From Hamiltosporidium magnivora (taxonomy: Eukaryota; Microsporidia; Dubosqiidae): DNA of 19,055 nt. Numbering within the stretch: position 1 is the first letter of the stretch; every line of letters starts with the position of its first letter. This document shows, piece by piece, positions 1-12,004 of the stretch. The stretch spans positions 1 through 19,055 of the forward strand of contig PITI01000149.1 of the NCBI GenBank assembly GCA_004325065.1. Reading direction: 5' to 3'. The notes beneath the pieces were generated by a model. It saw only the letters and a program-made list of their open reading frames with translations. It did no database searches and was not told where the DNA came from. Made by a program: the position numbers and the translations under genes.

Positions 1-662
1 CTTGAAATATTTAAATCGATAAACTTAAAAAGTAAAACTTCTACTGAATAAATATTCTTTTATTCGAAAATATAGTGTCTAATAGTTATTTAGCGTTCAA
101 ACAGAATGGTATAATCTTCATTAAAAAATGTATCATATAAGATTACAAGGGTTCTTTATGAATCTAGATATATTTACTAAATTTATAAAAATAGAAAAGT
201 TTTTTTTAGCAACGATAAGAGAATTAAACTCATAAATATGCTAATTTATGTTTAAAAAAACAAGCTAGGACTTCAATTCGAAAATAAATGCAACATGAAA
301 ATATTATATTGTTTGTACATGCAAGAGTAGGAAAGATTATGTTGTAAATCGAACCAAAAAACACCGATGCTTTTTGATGAGACAGAATGATCAAAAAAAG
401 TTTTGGTTTTTAAAAAAATATCAAGCATAAATAATTGAATGAAATAGATTCAAACGGGTGATTATTAAACAAAAAAATAATCGATTATTAATTTATTGTC
501 TCATAAAAATAAATGTTTTATAAAGATGTATTATTAGAATGAATTCATATAAACATTTTTTCAATATATGTAAGCCACTAATCATGTAAACAGAAAATCG
601 AAAAAATAAAATAAATTTAGAATAAAAATAAATTAATTTTAACATAAAGGCATCTTATTTTA
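1..662. other. AT-rich gene-less stretch
   Basis: I see no ATG-initiated frame of convincing length or composition here. The sequence is very AT-rich with many A and T homopolymers. A minus-strand frame around 230-410 stays open for about 60 codons but has no start and no recognisable motif. It most likely holds the 3' flank of the broken gene to its right plus decayed intergenic DNA. Confidence 0.5.
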
Positions 663-2270
663 TTAAAATAGATCAAGAACAATCGCCTTAAGCGAATCTT
701 CCAAAGAAATTTCGTCATTAAAATTTTCTATATTTTTAGAAATTTTTGGAGATTTGTCGCAAAAAATATGATCCAATAAATCACGGAAAACCATTACAAA
801 CATCGATATTAACCTCGTTTCAATATCAAATATTCTTGTTTCGCAAGTAGTAAAACGAGAAGAACTTCCTGCTTTAGAAGCTAGATGTGTATTATAATGC
901 TCTTTAATCACATCCCTCAGATCTATTTTTGCAAGATCCTCAAATACTAAATGCACATCATAATTAAAATCGAAATTTCTATCTATTACTTTTAAAAGCT
1001 CAGAAAATATTTCAAAAATTAAATAAAAATGCTCAAAGGTTGTAGAACGATTTTTTTAAAAAATTTTTTCGAAAAAATTTATATTTTTTAAGCTTTTCAA
1101 AATTTCAAATTGATCATAGGAAGATCTGATTTTAATTTTTTTAAAAAAGCTAAAAAAATCACAGAAAATCCACTTATCTCATTTTTACAGTTTAATACCA
1201 AGTACATTTTTGTTTTTTGAATAATTTCTTTCTGATTTTAAATTTTTTTATTTTATTGGACTTAAGAAAATCTATAAAACCTTTTTTACCATACTCAATT
1301 GACTCATTGGGATTAAGCTCAAATAAATTGCAGGTTTCAAGTCCTTTAAAGAAAACCCTGTAGTTATTCGATTTTTTAAAATCAGGTGGACTCATATTAT
1401 TCGATAGAAACTTATAACTATTTATGATCGAAGACATAATTTGGGTTTGAATTATTTTTTCGTCATTACCGTTTTCTAAAAATTTTGCATCAAATATTGT
1501 TTTCTTAAAAATTGTATTACCAGTTAAATCTCGATCATATGACAATAGATCACTATTCTTTTTCTCTAAGAAAATTCTGATATTTTTATAATCATCGGAA
1601 TGATTCAATATCCTGTATAGGATTTTAATCAATTTATTATATATATATGTAATGATGATTGAAACTTCATCGGTATCATATTCTTGCAATTTTGAAATAA
1701 ACAATTCTGTGAATTCCAAATTTCTGTTTGAGATAGAAAGTCTTTGCAATGAATACTCTATTTCTTGGAATATTTTATTATGTACGTTCTTTTCCATCTC
1801 ATTCAGATTCGAAATAGCAAAATTATCTAAAAAATCAAATATTTTGTCCTAAAATAGATTGGTAAGCGAATCGGATTCACTATAAAACAATTTTGTCTTC
1901 TGTTCCAATAATATACTATGAATTTCAGTGAAACAGAGCAGGTAAATCGCTCTATTATCATTTTCAAAAATATTTTGATCGCTTTCATTTATCTTAAATA
2001 TCAATCTAGGAATCGTATTAGTTCTAAGATTTTTATCAGATAAAATCTTTGCTATATATTTTTTGCCATAAAACAGAGCAAAAGAATTCACTTCATTATG
2101 ATTTCGAATTCTAAGTGATAGGGACTTATGGCCTTTAATATATAGTGCCATAGAGTGTAAATATACCACTCATACTTTAGATTTTCTGAAGCTTGTGCAA
2201 TAGAAATAGAATTTTTATCTTTCTTTGGATGCTTTCTGGTTCCAGTTGCTATGTAATTAAATATAATCAT
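663..2270 (-). pseudogene. Broken unidentified gene, about 536 codons in five pieces
   Basis: I read this as one decayed minus-strand gene, not several small ones. Piece A starts with ATG at 2270 and stays open to about 2088. It overlaps piece B (2169-1849) in another frame, so a frameshift lies near 2155. Piece B ends in TAG at 1851-1849, but the next 17 codons run on in the same frame into the ATG at 1797 of piece C, which ends at 1192. The frame then shifts: piece D (1178-1059) is open after a TGA at 1181-1179 and runs in frame through a TAA (1058-1056) into piece E (1055-663). The largest intact part, piece C, is 201 residues from its ATG, helical, with a Lys-rich C-terminus (motif FKIRKKLFKKQK). 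No membrane segment or known motif is evident and I do not recognise the family. The TAA at 1058-1056 and the C/D junction lie in homopolymers where assembly errors could mimic decay; the TAG does not. Separate small genes remain possible. Confidence 0.5.
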
Positions 2271-2475
2271 TAATATTTAAGATTCATTTTCAGGGCAAGT
2301 TTTTTTTTAATTAAAAAAAGAAAAATCTTAAAATACTATTCGTTATTTTAAATTAATAAAAAAATAATTAGAAAAAAAAACCTGACAGCAAAAATATAAA
2401 AAATGAACCAAGAAAGGCTGAAAACTTGGAAACTAGTATAAGAGAGAAAAAAGTGTGAGATTTAGATGTAGAAAC

Positions 2476-4830
2476 AATCACCAGGAGGCCCATCCAGAAA
2501 AGCATCCACAATAACACCCAATAGATCGAGCAATACTTGCCAGTCTACTCGCTTGACACCATATCCTCGTCTTCCCGTTCCGATTCGTCTGCAAGAAACC
2601 ATTTAATATCACGAAAAACCTTAATACAGCTTCCATTCCAGAACGAAACCGAATGATTTTATTGCATTCGATGCTTGAATCTGTCACGGATACAGAGCAG
2701 TCATTTCTTATATCTGGTATTATAGAAGTATCAAAATATATTTGAAATAAGGCTAATAATGGCTGCCTGTAATTTGGAGGTACAATAATGAGAAATTTAG
2801 CTGCCCATTAGATCGATATGTTAAAAAATATAACACAAAATAAGGCAGAAATGAAAACAAGGCAAGAAGAGAATGAAGTGGGACGTAGAATCGCAATTTT
2901 TCTCACCGAGCCATGTTCTTTAACTTATAATACACTATAATTAACCAGAAAAAAGTTATTGTGTAAAACCAAGGAACTCACGTAAGAGGAAATTGGAGAT
3001 GTAGTGGCTCAACTAGAAAACTCAAGTAAATTGGTTGATGGAAAAAGTTTTGCACCTCATTAATCAGATCATGAGAAATTATGTAACTATCCTCTGTCTA
3101 ATAATGTTAATGATGCAGCTCGAATTCTCCAGGCGGCCCAGGAATGCTATGACGAGGTAACACGCAAAAATATTGCTAGATTCGGTTGGAAGGAAAATAT
3201 AGAGAGTAAAATTTCTAAGCTATTACACACCAAAGAGCTTCTTTAGAAGGCCTGAAAATCGGAAAAGATCTTCACTATAGAAGCTTAAAACCTTAAGAAA
3301 ATCCTGCAAATGTTTAATTGAAACTTTAGCAATTTAACTGATCGTTCTAAGGTTTTAGTTAAGAACAATGCCTTTTAATATGTCTGCACAAAAAAATTTC
3401 GATGTTTGAAAGTAAGAAGCAATTCCAAAAAGAGAATCGTATGTTTGAGATATTTCGAGGTCGATTTTATGGAGGTTGCTTTGGGCGCTTTGAATCCGAG
3501 AATGTGATCAATATGACAAAATTATGAAATTTTGAACTCAATGTGGAATAAAAATGATAAATATGTTACGTATAATGACTACTTGATATCAGTCGTGCCT
3601 GTACTCATCAGATCACATTGCCTTCCTTGAAGAGTTTGTAAATGTTATCAACTGAATGCCCAACCGAAAAGTCGCTGGAATTTATGGTGCTTGCAATTAC
3701 CACATCAAGAAACGTACGATTCTTCACAAATAACTTTATGATATTGTGAAAGTTATATGTTTAGAAGGTACGCCACAGCCGAATGGTATTATTGTGGACT
3801 TACTTATCTTATGCCAAAATTACACCAAAGACTGGTTCTGGTTACAGGCTAATTACCCGTAAGGCAAACTTGTATAAGCTGACAAGAAAATGTGTTACGC
3901 TGGTGGTGCAGCTTGAGGTAAAAAGACGAGATTAAGTTTCAGATAATCAGTTAGGAGCGGTTAGAGGGTGCAAGAAGCGAATGAACTGGTTTTATTGATT
4001 GTTGCACCTTAAAGAATACGAGCATAATCTTAAGGAAATGTGGATTGAAGTCATAAAAACTTATAATTCAATTGATCCTACTTATTTGTTTCAATGAGTC
4101 GAAAACTTTTTATTTATCTGATTGGATCCTAAAATTTATTAAGGTAATTGTATCAAAATAGAAAATTGATATATCAGTGGGGCCTGAAAAAATTATGAGC
4201 AAGATTAATAAAAGGATTGTTCGGAAAAATAATCTGTCACCTTTGGTGTCTGTTTTGTGTATTGATCTATAAAGTCTAAAGTGAATAAAAAAATTTACTA
4301 AAGTGACAATATAAACGAAGGTTTTATCACTCTTACCAATAATTTTTTGTTTATTGATGATATAAACCCTGTTGCCAAAGATGAACAAAAATTAGACAGA
4401 TGAATAAGGGAATAGAAAGATTTCTAAACAACATATGATTTGAGATCAACAAAAAGCGATCGGCTACAAATTATCCGTGTTGTAAATATACTGCTACTTT
4501 TTTCGAAAGAATGTGAAATTAGAAATAATTTAGAGTAATAGAAGATAGTAGAGGAATCTCAACAGGACAGTTGTTGAAAGAAGTATAGATAAACTGGTAG
4601 CAGAACTAGAGAGACTTTGCCGCACGATATTAAATGCAAGAAATTTATTTCACATCATCATTCAAGATTTAATCTCTTTACTAAACCATCACATATGTGT
4701 ACTTTATCTGTAACCATCTGTATTCTCAAATTTAGTCGATTCAATACGTGTAGTGTCAATACTTACTTACTTATTGCAGTCTTATTTTACCTATCGGTGT
4801 CAAGGATCAACAAATGAGGTTTTCGCATTT
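2476..4830 (+). mobile_element. Degenerate non-LTR (LINE-type) retrotransposon with reverse transcriptase remnant
   Basis: All three plus frames carry consecutive fragments of one reverse transcriptase polyprotein, joined by frameshifts and interrupted by many stops. In order: a Pro/Arg/Ser-rich N-terminal stretch (from 2481); a Lys/Glu-rich segment with MKTRQEENEVGRR (about 2850); a helical segment with RILQAAQECYDE (about 3125-3235); MWNKNDKYVTYNDYL (about 3540-3590); a fingers block with MPNRKVAGIYG and CLEGTPQP (about 3625-3785); a segment with GLTYLMPK (about 3800); a block resembling WIDVKKAYDSVD (about 4040-4090); SPLVSVLCID (about 4235-4270); and the catalytic LFIDDIN at 4347-4367, whose Phe-Ile-Asp-Asp is 4350-4361. 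A fading thumb region follows (about 4480-4720, with NARNLFHIIIQ). The blocks match what I recall of Nosema-type elements of the R4/Dong group. No C-terminal Cys/His knuckle or endonuclease was found, so the 3' part is truncated or unreadable. Both end coordinates are approximate. Certainly not functional. Confidence 0.8.
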
Positions 4831-6492
4831 GCTTGTTTTAATTTGTTAACCTCCGTGTTATAAGGAGTCGGTTTATGGATCCAGCTTGATTTATACTTCA
4901 CTCTAATCAAAACTAAGATCTTCAAAAATTTCTATTGACTTATTACCAAGCAGAAATTCTTTTAATTCGGGTTTCTTATCTCCACCTTGGGATATAAAAC
5001 GAATGAAAATACATTGGTATGACTATATTTTTTGCTCGAATCAAAGAATATACTTAATATATATTTTGCCTCTTAAATATGTTTATGAAGAATTCACAAG
5101 ACAATTCTTCTTACATACTTATTCAGTTTTTCTTGTATTTCGCTGTTGAAGCAATTTTAACTCATTATATCCTAATAATTATGCCAATTTAGGACAGAAT
5201 TGATTTTTAAATTCCGATAATAAATTTTATTTTAACTACAAATTATACTCTATAAGTTATTGTCGTAGAAAAACTAAATCAGACAAAATATTTAGAAAAA
5301 AAATACCTAGGTAAAATTTAATAAGTTTAATCCTATTAGATAAGAAATAATATCGATTGCTCTTTTATATAACCACCAGACTATATGAAGCATACCCTTA
5401 AAAAATTGTAATCTCATCTTGAGAGCATTTACTGATCTAGTATAATTTATTTAGCTTCAAAAACAAAATTATAAAATCAGAGATCAAACGTTCGAAGGAT
5501 GTTCCTATAAAAATTTCGAGAAATTTATTGATATGATGAATGAATAAAAACGAAATTGTAAAGATATTATAAAAAGATGCATTGTACAAATGTTATATTC
5601 TAACTACTAGATAAAAAAATTTATAATTATTTAAATAGAAATAAAAATAGTTTTATAACATTAACTGCTTAAAAATGTTTGTTATTAAAAAAACAATGTG
5701 AAAGAATATGATTTTATAAAAATAACTAGGAAAGAAGAGGATGCATATACTTGGCAAATAATAAGATGGGAATGAGATATCAAAGAAGCTAAAATATTCT
5801 TTTTCAGCTATAACTCTAAATTGAATTTATTTTCACTTACTTGAAGGTTAATATTTCAAAGTATTCTATACGATATTTATTGTAGATGAACTATTCATAT
5901 AAATTTTGGTTTAATATTCAGTAAAAAATTTCGAAATAAAACCTAGGTTAACCGGCTATTCTATGGTTATTTGCAACAGATATCAAACATATTAAAATAA
6001 ATAATTAGAGAGAAAATTTAAGTTTAATTTATGTATATTGCGATTCACTTCCTAGAATATTTAATGTCATGGTCCATAAAGCACCTCTTTATTTCCAGTA
6101 CGCCTTTATATATTAATAATCCCATTTATTCATAGTGGACATATGTTATTTGTATTTGATTTCCTATGCTATATTTTCCGGGTTATTTCGTATTTACTCC
6201 GCCATCTATTGTTCCAGTGTGATTTCCATATTATACGGCCGAGTTTTTGTCCTTAAATTCAAACGATCAACAGGCAATATATATTCAAATAATCTCAATG
6301 TAAAACTTTACGGCTTGCTATTGTTTGATATTATAGATTGAATAAACGTTTTAAAGTGCAACTACTTGTTATAAGGGAGAAAATTTCGAGCAAATAAGTC
6401 TTATGAATAAATAAATTTTTAAGAATTATAAAATTCTTCATTCACTTTTTATACTTTTTATTTTACTAATAGCAAAAAATATTGTAGACAGA
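4831..6492. other. Gene-less stretch between two mobile-element relics
   Basis: No intact gene is supportable. The DNA is AT-rich and mostly featureless. A 68-codon plus-strand frame at 6135-6341 begins with GTG and is hydrophobic. It lies in a locally less AT-rich patch (about 6040-6300) that may be another piece of decayed coding sequence. Terminal repeats for the flanking elements were looked for by eye and not found. Confidence 0.45.
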
Positions 6493-7840
6493 ATGCCAAG
6501 AATTTTAATTTGCCAAAAAAAGGAAGAAAACGATATTTTTGAAGACCGGATAGTATCTAGAAATTACACCAACAAGCTAAAAGACTTTTAGAAGGAGGTT
6601 AAATCAATTTATAATGCTTGGATATGATCTTTGCTTCAAAGGTCGCGAATAAATTCCGAAGGTTGTTTTTGAGGTTGAACTGGGTCGATTAAATATATAA
6701 CCGAGACAGAACTTTCTGTACCACATTGTTTGAATTAATAAAATTCTTCCTTTGATTCTACAAAAATACCATGGAATTCCCAAGACAGACTTACGTCAAT
6801 GTTTAAAAGCATATGAAGCATGTAGTAGATTAAATTTTGTAAAAAAACCAGCTAATTTATATAAACAATATTACAAAAAACATGATTTTTTTGTAGATCA
6901 TAGAAGATACGCTGATCAAAATAATGAGTATTGTTAAATTTTAAACTTAATCTACACTTATAAAAAGCATCTCTGGAGTTTTAAGATAATACACAAGACT
7001 TCACATTTGTAAGAGATTTATTTAAATTTATATTTGAAAATTTCGGTATTACAATAGCTATTTAATCTGGTAATGGAAAATAATTTAAAAATGAATAGCT
7101 GGAAATATACTTAACTGCACTTAAGATTCAAATTATACATGGAAACTACGTAATACAAAAGCCCGGGTACGAGTTTTATGGATGAATCGAACAATATAAA
7201 GATGCTTGGCAAAAAAAAGTTATATCTTCCTGGTTCGAACAGGTGGATTGATTTTTATAGTGATGCTATATAGGCTTGTAATAGAACAATACATAGGGCC
7301 TCAAATGAATCACAATTTCACCTCTTCTTCGATCAACTTAGATTTAATAATCCTCTTTCTGGTAGTATAATGATTTAGGAAATATATGATGATTTAGTAT
7401 TTTTCGACAGAATTAGTTCTGGGGTATTAACTTCAAATAACCATGATAAATATACACATCAGAATTTAGAGATTCCGCCTGAAATTTATAACGAAGTAGA
7501 TGATTCTCGATATCTTTCTTAAACCTCAACAACTACTGCTTCTGAGATTGATAAGAATATAGAAAATGATACAGAAGTAAGTAAACATTTTGAAAAATAT
7601 CAAAAAAGAATCATAGAAAGTAAAGATTATAATAAAATAATAAGAAATCTCTTTAATCGTAATATGGTTTTGATAAAAAAAGATTTACGTATAAATACAA
7701 AGACTAAACGCACACCGTTTGATTATTTTTATGATGATTCTGTCTTTACAGTAACAAATATTTTTATTGGTAATATGATAGAATTAGAAAACGTTAATGC
7801 CGAAAAAAGAACTGTTTAGAAAAGTGTAATAAAGGATTTG
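6493..7840 (+). pseudogene. Degenerate retroviral-type DDE integrase
   Basis: Fragments in two plus frames make up an integrase of about 440 residues. An N-terminal region with NKLKDF and KSIYNAW (6550-6630) is followed by a zinc-finger-like H2C2 region (6752-6880): a His before GIPKT, then a Y-x2-Y pair (codons 6860-6862 and 6869-6871) at H-x29-C-x2-C spacing, both cysteines now Tyr. The catalytic core follows: Asp at 6896-6898 in DHRRYADQNN; LWSFK at about 6960; a shift to another frame near 6990; then VRDLFKFIFENFGI and SGNGK, where the expected second Asp is Gly (7069-7071). IQIIHG and a Glu at 7171-7173, near the expected DDE position, come next. After a shift back near 7243 come RWIDFYSDAI and CNRTIHRASNES (about 7243-7310). 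The C-terminal SH3-like tail contains VLIKKD and TKRTPFDYFYDD (about 7670-7740). Numerous stops confirm it is dead. Order and motifs are those of Ty3/gypsy, Polinton or Ginger/KRBA2-like integrases. I favour the last because no reverse transcriptase is convincing upstream, but the class is open. Confidence 0.75.
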
Positions 7841-8024
7841 ATCTTTCTTTTCTTTTTTTTAAAACTATGTGTTATTTTTAAAATAAGAAATGCTAACATA
7901 AAAGGAAATGGTTTTATTTTTAAAATTCCAACGATAAATATTTTTAGAGGAAAAAATATAATCATTAGTTTAAAAGCCTTTTTTTCTTTGACTTCAATTA
8001 TATTTTAAAAAAATACTTCATGTT

Positions 8025-8243
8025 TTAGTCCAGGGGCTCATAAGATGAATAAATAGAAAATATGAGGGGTAACAAGAAGTATAAGAATATAACGGGGTCT
8101 AAATAATTGAAAATAAAAGTGGAGTGTTTAGGAAATAATAGGCGGGGCGTAATGAACATGAGGGGCATAAAGGAAAGCGAAAAATAATCATCAAACTTTA
8201 AATATAAAATTTTATATCCAAAATAGGAAAAAAACGATTTCAT
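8025..8243 (-). CDS. Small hydrophobic ORF with CCC proline codons, possibly a gene remnant
   Basis: A 72-codon ORF starts at ATG (8243) and ends at TAA; the frame is open 12 codons further upstream to a TAG. The product is Phe/Tyr/Leu-rich with two stretches that could span a membrane: around residues 22-34, and around 50-66 (DPVIFLYFLLPLIF). All five C-tracts in this locally unusual DNA are in-frame CCC proline codons, which is hard to dismiss as noise but sits oddly with the AT-rich codons of the intact genes. No start-adjacent CCC signal is present and I recognise no family. It could be a short gene, the end of a decayed membrane-protein gene, or chance. Confidence 0.3.
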   Translation of the reverse strand: MKSFFSYFGYKILYLKFDDYFSLSFMPLMFITPRLLFPKHSTFIFNYLDPVIFLYFLLPLIFSIYSSYEPLD

Positions 8244-11200
8244 TATCAGAATAAAATTGGAATAAAGTATAAAAGGAACCTAAATACCGCAAAGTAACTA
8301 AATTTAGACTGCAAACCTTAAAAAATACAAAATGTATTAGAAATTCTATGTTATTCAGCTTAATAAAAGTGATAGGGTTTAACTGGTAAAAAAATATAAA
8401 TTAACTCCTTCATGTTTACTTTATTTATTAGATTTAAACACCACTAGATTTTGATTAAGCTTTTATTTGCAATTATTTGTAAGAGAGTAAAAAATTTTGC
8501 CAACGATTTATTTCAAATAAATATTCGCTAGTAGAACTTTGTCCAAACTCGAATATCTAAATCGAAATAATAGGAAACTTCCTGTTTTTTTTGTAATATA
8601 AGCGGATTCTAAAAACATCTGGGTAAAAACTGAAAAAAACCCTAAGATAGTATAATAAGAGATTGTCAAATGCTTTTAAAGGTTAACAAAAATATAAACA
8701 TGGTGTATTTAAATCACTTGTCTTAGAAAGGTACATTTTATGATTACATATTCCCCCTAAAAATGTTCTGGGACAGATATAACTCTTTATAAAAATAAAA
8801 AAAAAAAATTGTGTAAAATGTATTTATATCTATAGATGGAATTTATACTAATAATATTATTGTAAACATATGGTAATTAATAGTTAGCAATTTATTAAAC
8901 CTCATCAATCTAACATAACGAGGATATGTGATTTAATTATATATCAATAATATCGGAATCTTACCTATTATAAAACCAGCGAATATATGTGAAAACAAGA
9001 CAAGACATAAAATAAAGCCCAGAAAAACTAGAAATTAATACTTATAAGTAAAATTTTGTAGTGACATTTCATACCAAAATATAAAAAAAATAAATACTAA
9101 AAGAAATATCGTGGAAAGAACATCGTAATAACAATTTATTAAAATTAATTTAAGGTTGAAAAGGTAATTTTCCTATAACTTTAATTGCAAAAAAATATTT
9201 TAAAATTTAGGATTATAAAAAATTTGATATGAAAATTAAAATGTATTTTTGATTAATCAAACCTCGTAAAAATTCTATTTCTTTTTATTGTCTTCGACTT
9301 GTGTTTATGAATAATTGTAAAAAAATTAAACTTTATAATTATGGTTTAAAATGAGACTCAAAAGGTTAAATAAGGACATGATATGATACTAAATATAATT
9401 TTTCCTCCAATTTTACAGCATTAAATACCTTTTCTGGCTAACAAATTAGAAAATAACTAAAAGAAATTGTATTTATGATATCAAAAATTGATATTTACAA
9501 CTGTCCACAAATATCTTAATTACTCATTTAAGTTCATATAATTTAAATTTATCTATATTAAACAATGATTTTTAGCACATTTCGAAGCTGTAAGAAATAT
9601 GAACTCAGTATAATACGAAATAGACATATATTTTTCATTTTTAATTTCTGACTATGAAGAAAGTCTTACTTAGATAAGAAATATATTTAAAATCAAACTT
9701 AATTAAACAAATTTTGTACAGATTTAAATTATTTGAACGAAATTTTTACTTTGGATTTTATGCAATTAATTGGTTATTAAATGGCCTATTTGTTTATTTA
9801 TTCAAGCAAATAATCAAAAATTACATGAAAGCTCATATCTAGAGAAATAGTAGTAAATCTGTTTGTCTTTTTAATAAATCAACTAAGAGAGATATAAACT
9901 CACCAATGACATGTTTTGTTGTATAAAGAACCTGGGAACAGATCAGTATGATAACAAAGTTGTGTAAATTATTATATTTGACTAAAAGACGTCAAATAAT
10001 TTAATTTGTTTGATTTAGAGATGCAATGTTTGGTCTAATCAGCTTTCATAATAAATCAATGGGGTATATATGTGCTTTTTTACCTTAAAAATAATGTATG
10101 TACAGGTTTCAAAGACATATAAGAATTATTTCTCGTTTGAATGTTTATAAAAATTTGTTAGCAAATTTAATACTGGTATTAAAATTTAAAATGACATGTA
10201 AGTTTAATTGCATCGGTTGTAGTTTTAAAACCAATGTATTATATAACATAGAACTATCATAGGTAACAAACCCCCTTTAGAATTTATTTGCGTCTATTTT
10301 TATCAAAAACCAAGTCTTATAGTTTAGTTCTGGATTAATATAATATTGACGATTCACTTCCGAAACAATTCATTTAAAATATCTTATGATAATATTATAA
10401 TCGAAAGCACAAATTTTACTATATAAAGCAAGATTATTGTTCCATATCGAAGCATAGGTTTGATGATCGTTGATAATCTTCAAGAAATAAAATCTCTAGG
10501 ATATTAAATCAAAAAAGTTAGGAATCGGATTTAGAAAGAAAATATAATTTTGAAATATCACCGCTGTTCATGTTTGAAATACTCTAATTTAGCTGTAATT
10601 ATATGCAAATAGAAAAATTCATTTAAAGGTATAAGCGATTTAAAGATTTGAAGAATATATAGCCGAGCAAAAGTATATTATAAAAGCAAATGATAAAAAA
10701 AATAAACTATGACGAATGAAACGAAACGTGTGGAATACTGTCGAAGTCTAAAAATTTATTTATTAATATAAGTCTGTAATAACAATCGCCCAATTATCAA
10801 ATTATTTAAAGAGTTATAATAAAATAATATAATTTTTCTTCATCAATAGGCTACGAACACTATTCTGATATTGGGAACATAATTGCGCTTATAATTTGAT
10901 CGGGATATGTTAGTTGCGTTTAAATGAAATATTCCTATTTTAGTCTTAGATGAACATAAAAATGTTTGTTTCGTAAGAATACTATTGAAGTGGAGTTTGG
11001 GTTCGAATTTTATACAAAGTAAAGCTTCTTTCTAATGTACATTAATTTTATTGAGAGAGGTTCATAATATTATAATAAAGAGAAATTTAATTTGGTATGA
11101 TTTTTTCCAAATTTGCAATAAATTTATTGAAGAAAGAAAAAACAGTAAAATTAAAAGCCAAAATTAATATTCTTAAAATATTTTCACACATCAAACAACA

Positions 11201-11990
11201 TAAAATATTTCTTTAAATGTAATTATGCCCTACATAATATAGTCAAATCAGAAAACAACCAATTGACTCTTATTTTCAATAGAATTTTGATTTTATCTTT
11301 TTGAAACATTCAAATTATCTTCAGCGTTATATTTTTTCAGAATTTAAATAATATTGAATTTATAATAATAATAAAAATTATAGGTCTTTGTAATCTTTAA
11401 ATTATATTTATTTAATTATATCTCGGATTTTTGACTTCTTTTTATTGCTTAAAGTGCGTATTTATGAGAGGGTGGAAATTTTTTTTAAAAATATACTAGA
11501 TTGCCGGATAGAAGCTTAATTGTACAAAGTGTCTGAAGTATTAATTAATTTTTTAAAATATCTTTCAATATTTAAGATATATTTTAGGCTAAACTATTTC
11601 AAAAAACTTCTTTCTACTAAATTATCATACATTTTTACATCTTTATATATAATTTGCATCAATAATTTGAAGGATATATATATTAGAAACCAATTTATTA
11701 ATTAAAACTTCAATAAAATGTTATAATTAAAGTAAAATTGAATCATTCAATGCTTTTTCAAATAAATTAAAAATCACTGAAATGCTTACTTTAAATACTA
11801 TAAACTAGAGAATAAGTAAGTAAAATTTTTTAAGCAAACAAAATTTTAATTTAATTTTTACTTCCCCGTTTTTATTTATTTATTTTTGAAAGTATAAATC
11901 AAAATAAATTCTATAAGATGTACCCATAATCTTATTGTAAATTCCAAAGAATTACAATTTACTGTTCTCAAGCAAGAAATTAGAATAAAT
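8244..11990. other. Long AT-rich stretch without recognisable genes
   Basis: About 3.7 kb contain no ATG-initiated frame that looks coding. Scattered A/T homopolymers and short palindromes are at the level expected for this composition. A 61-codon plus frame at 11520-11705 starts with TTG, is Ile/Leu/Asn/Lys-rich throughout and looks like background. I see no tRNA cloverleaf, rRNA segment or tandem array. It may be very old mobile DNA or long spacer. Confidence 0.5.
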
Positions 11991-12004
11991 ATTTACAAAT
12001 GAAA

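Noticed and set aside
2478..2687. Minus-strand ORF of 69 codons
   Set aside because: It is antisense to the 5' coding part of the LINE relic, which explains its composition.
4110..4388. Minus-strand ORF of 92 codons
   Set aside because: It is antisense to the reverse transcriptase core region, including the FIDD motif.
4617..4817. Plus-strand ORF of 66 codons as a stand-alone gene
   Set aside because: It does not start with ATG and overlaps the decayed thumb region of the LINE; better explained as part of that relic.
5500..5620. Possible reverse transcriptase motif (FIDMMNE) upstream of the integrase
   Set aside because: The second Asp of the YxDD motif is absent, spacing to a TF-like motif is too short, and no neighbouring RT block could be found.
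6135..6341. 68-codon ORF, considered as a Ty3-type RNase H remnant because of LYGRVFVLK and a following Leu-rich helix
   Set aside because: It starts with GTG and has none of the RNase H catalytic residues in place. The integrase downstream looks more like a single-gene transposon type, so the resemblance is too weak to annotate.
7228..7246. tRNA T-arm-like sequence (CCTGGTTCGAACAGG)
   Set aside because: It lies inside the integrase reading frame, and no acceptor, D or anticodon arm can be placed at the proper distances.
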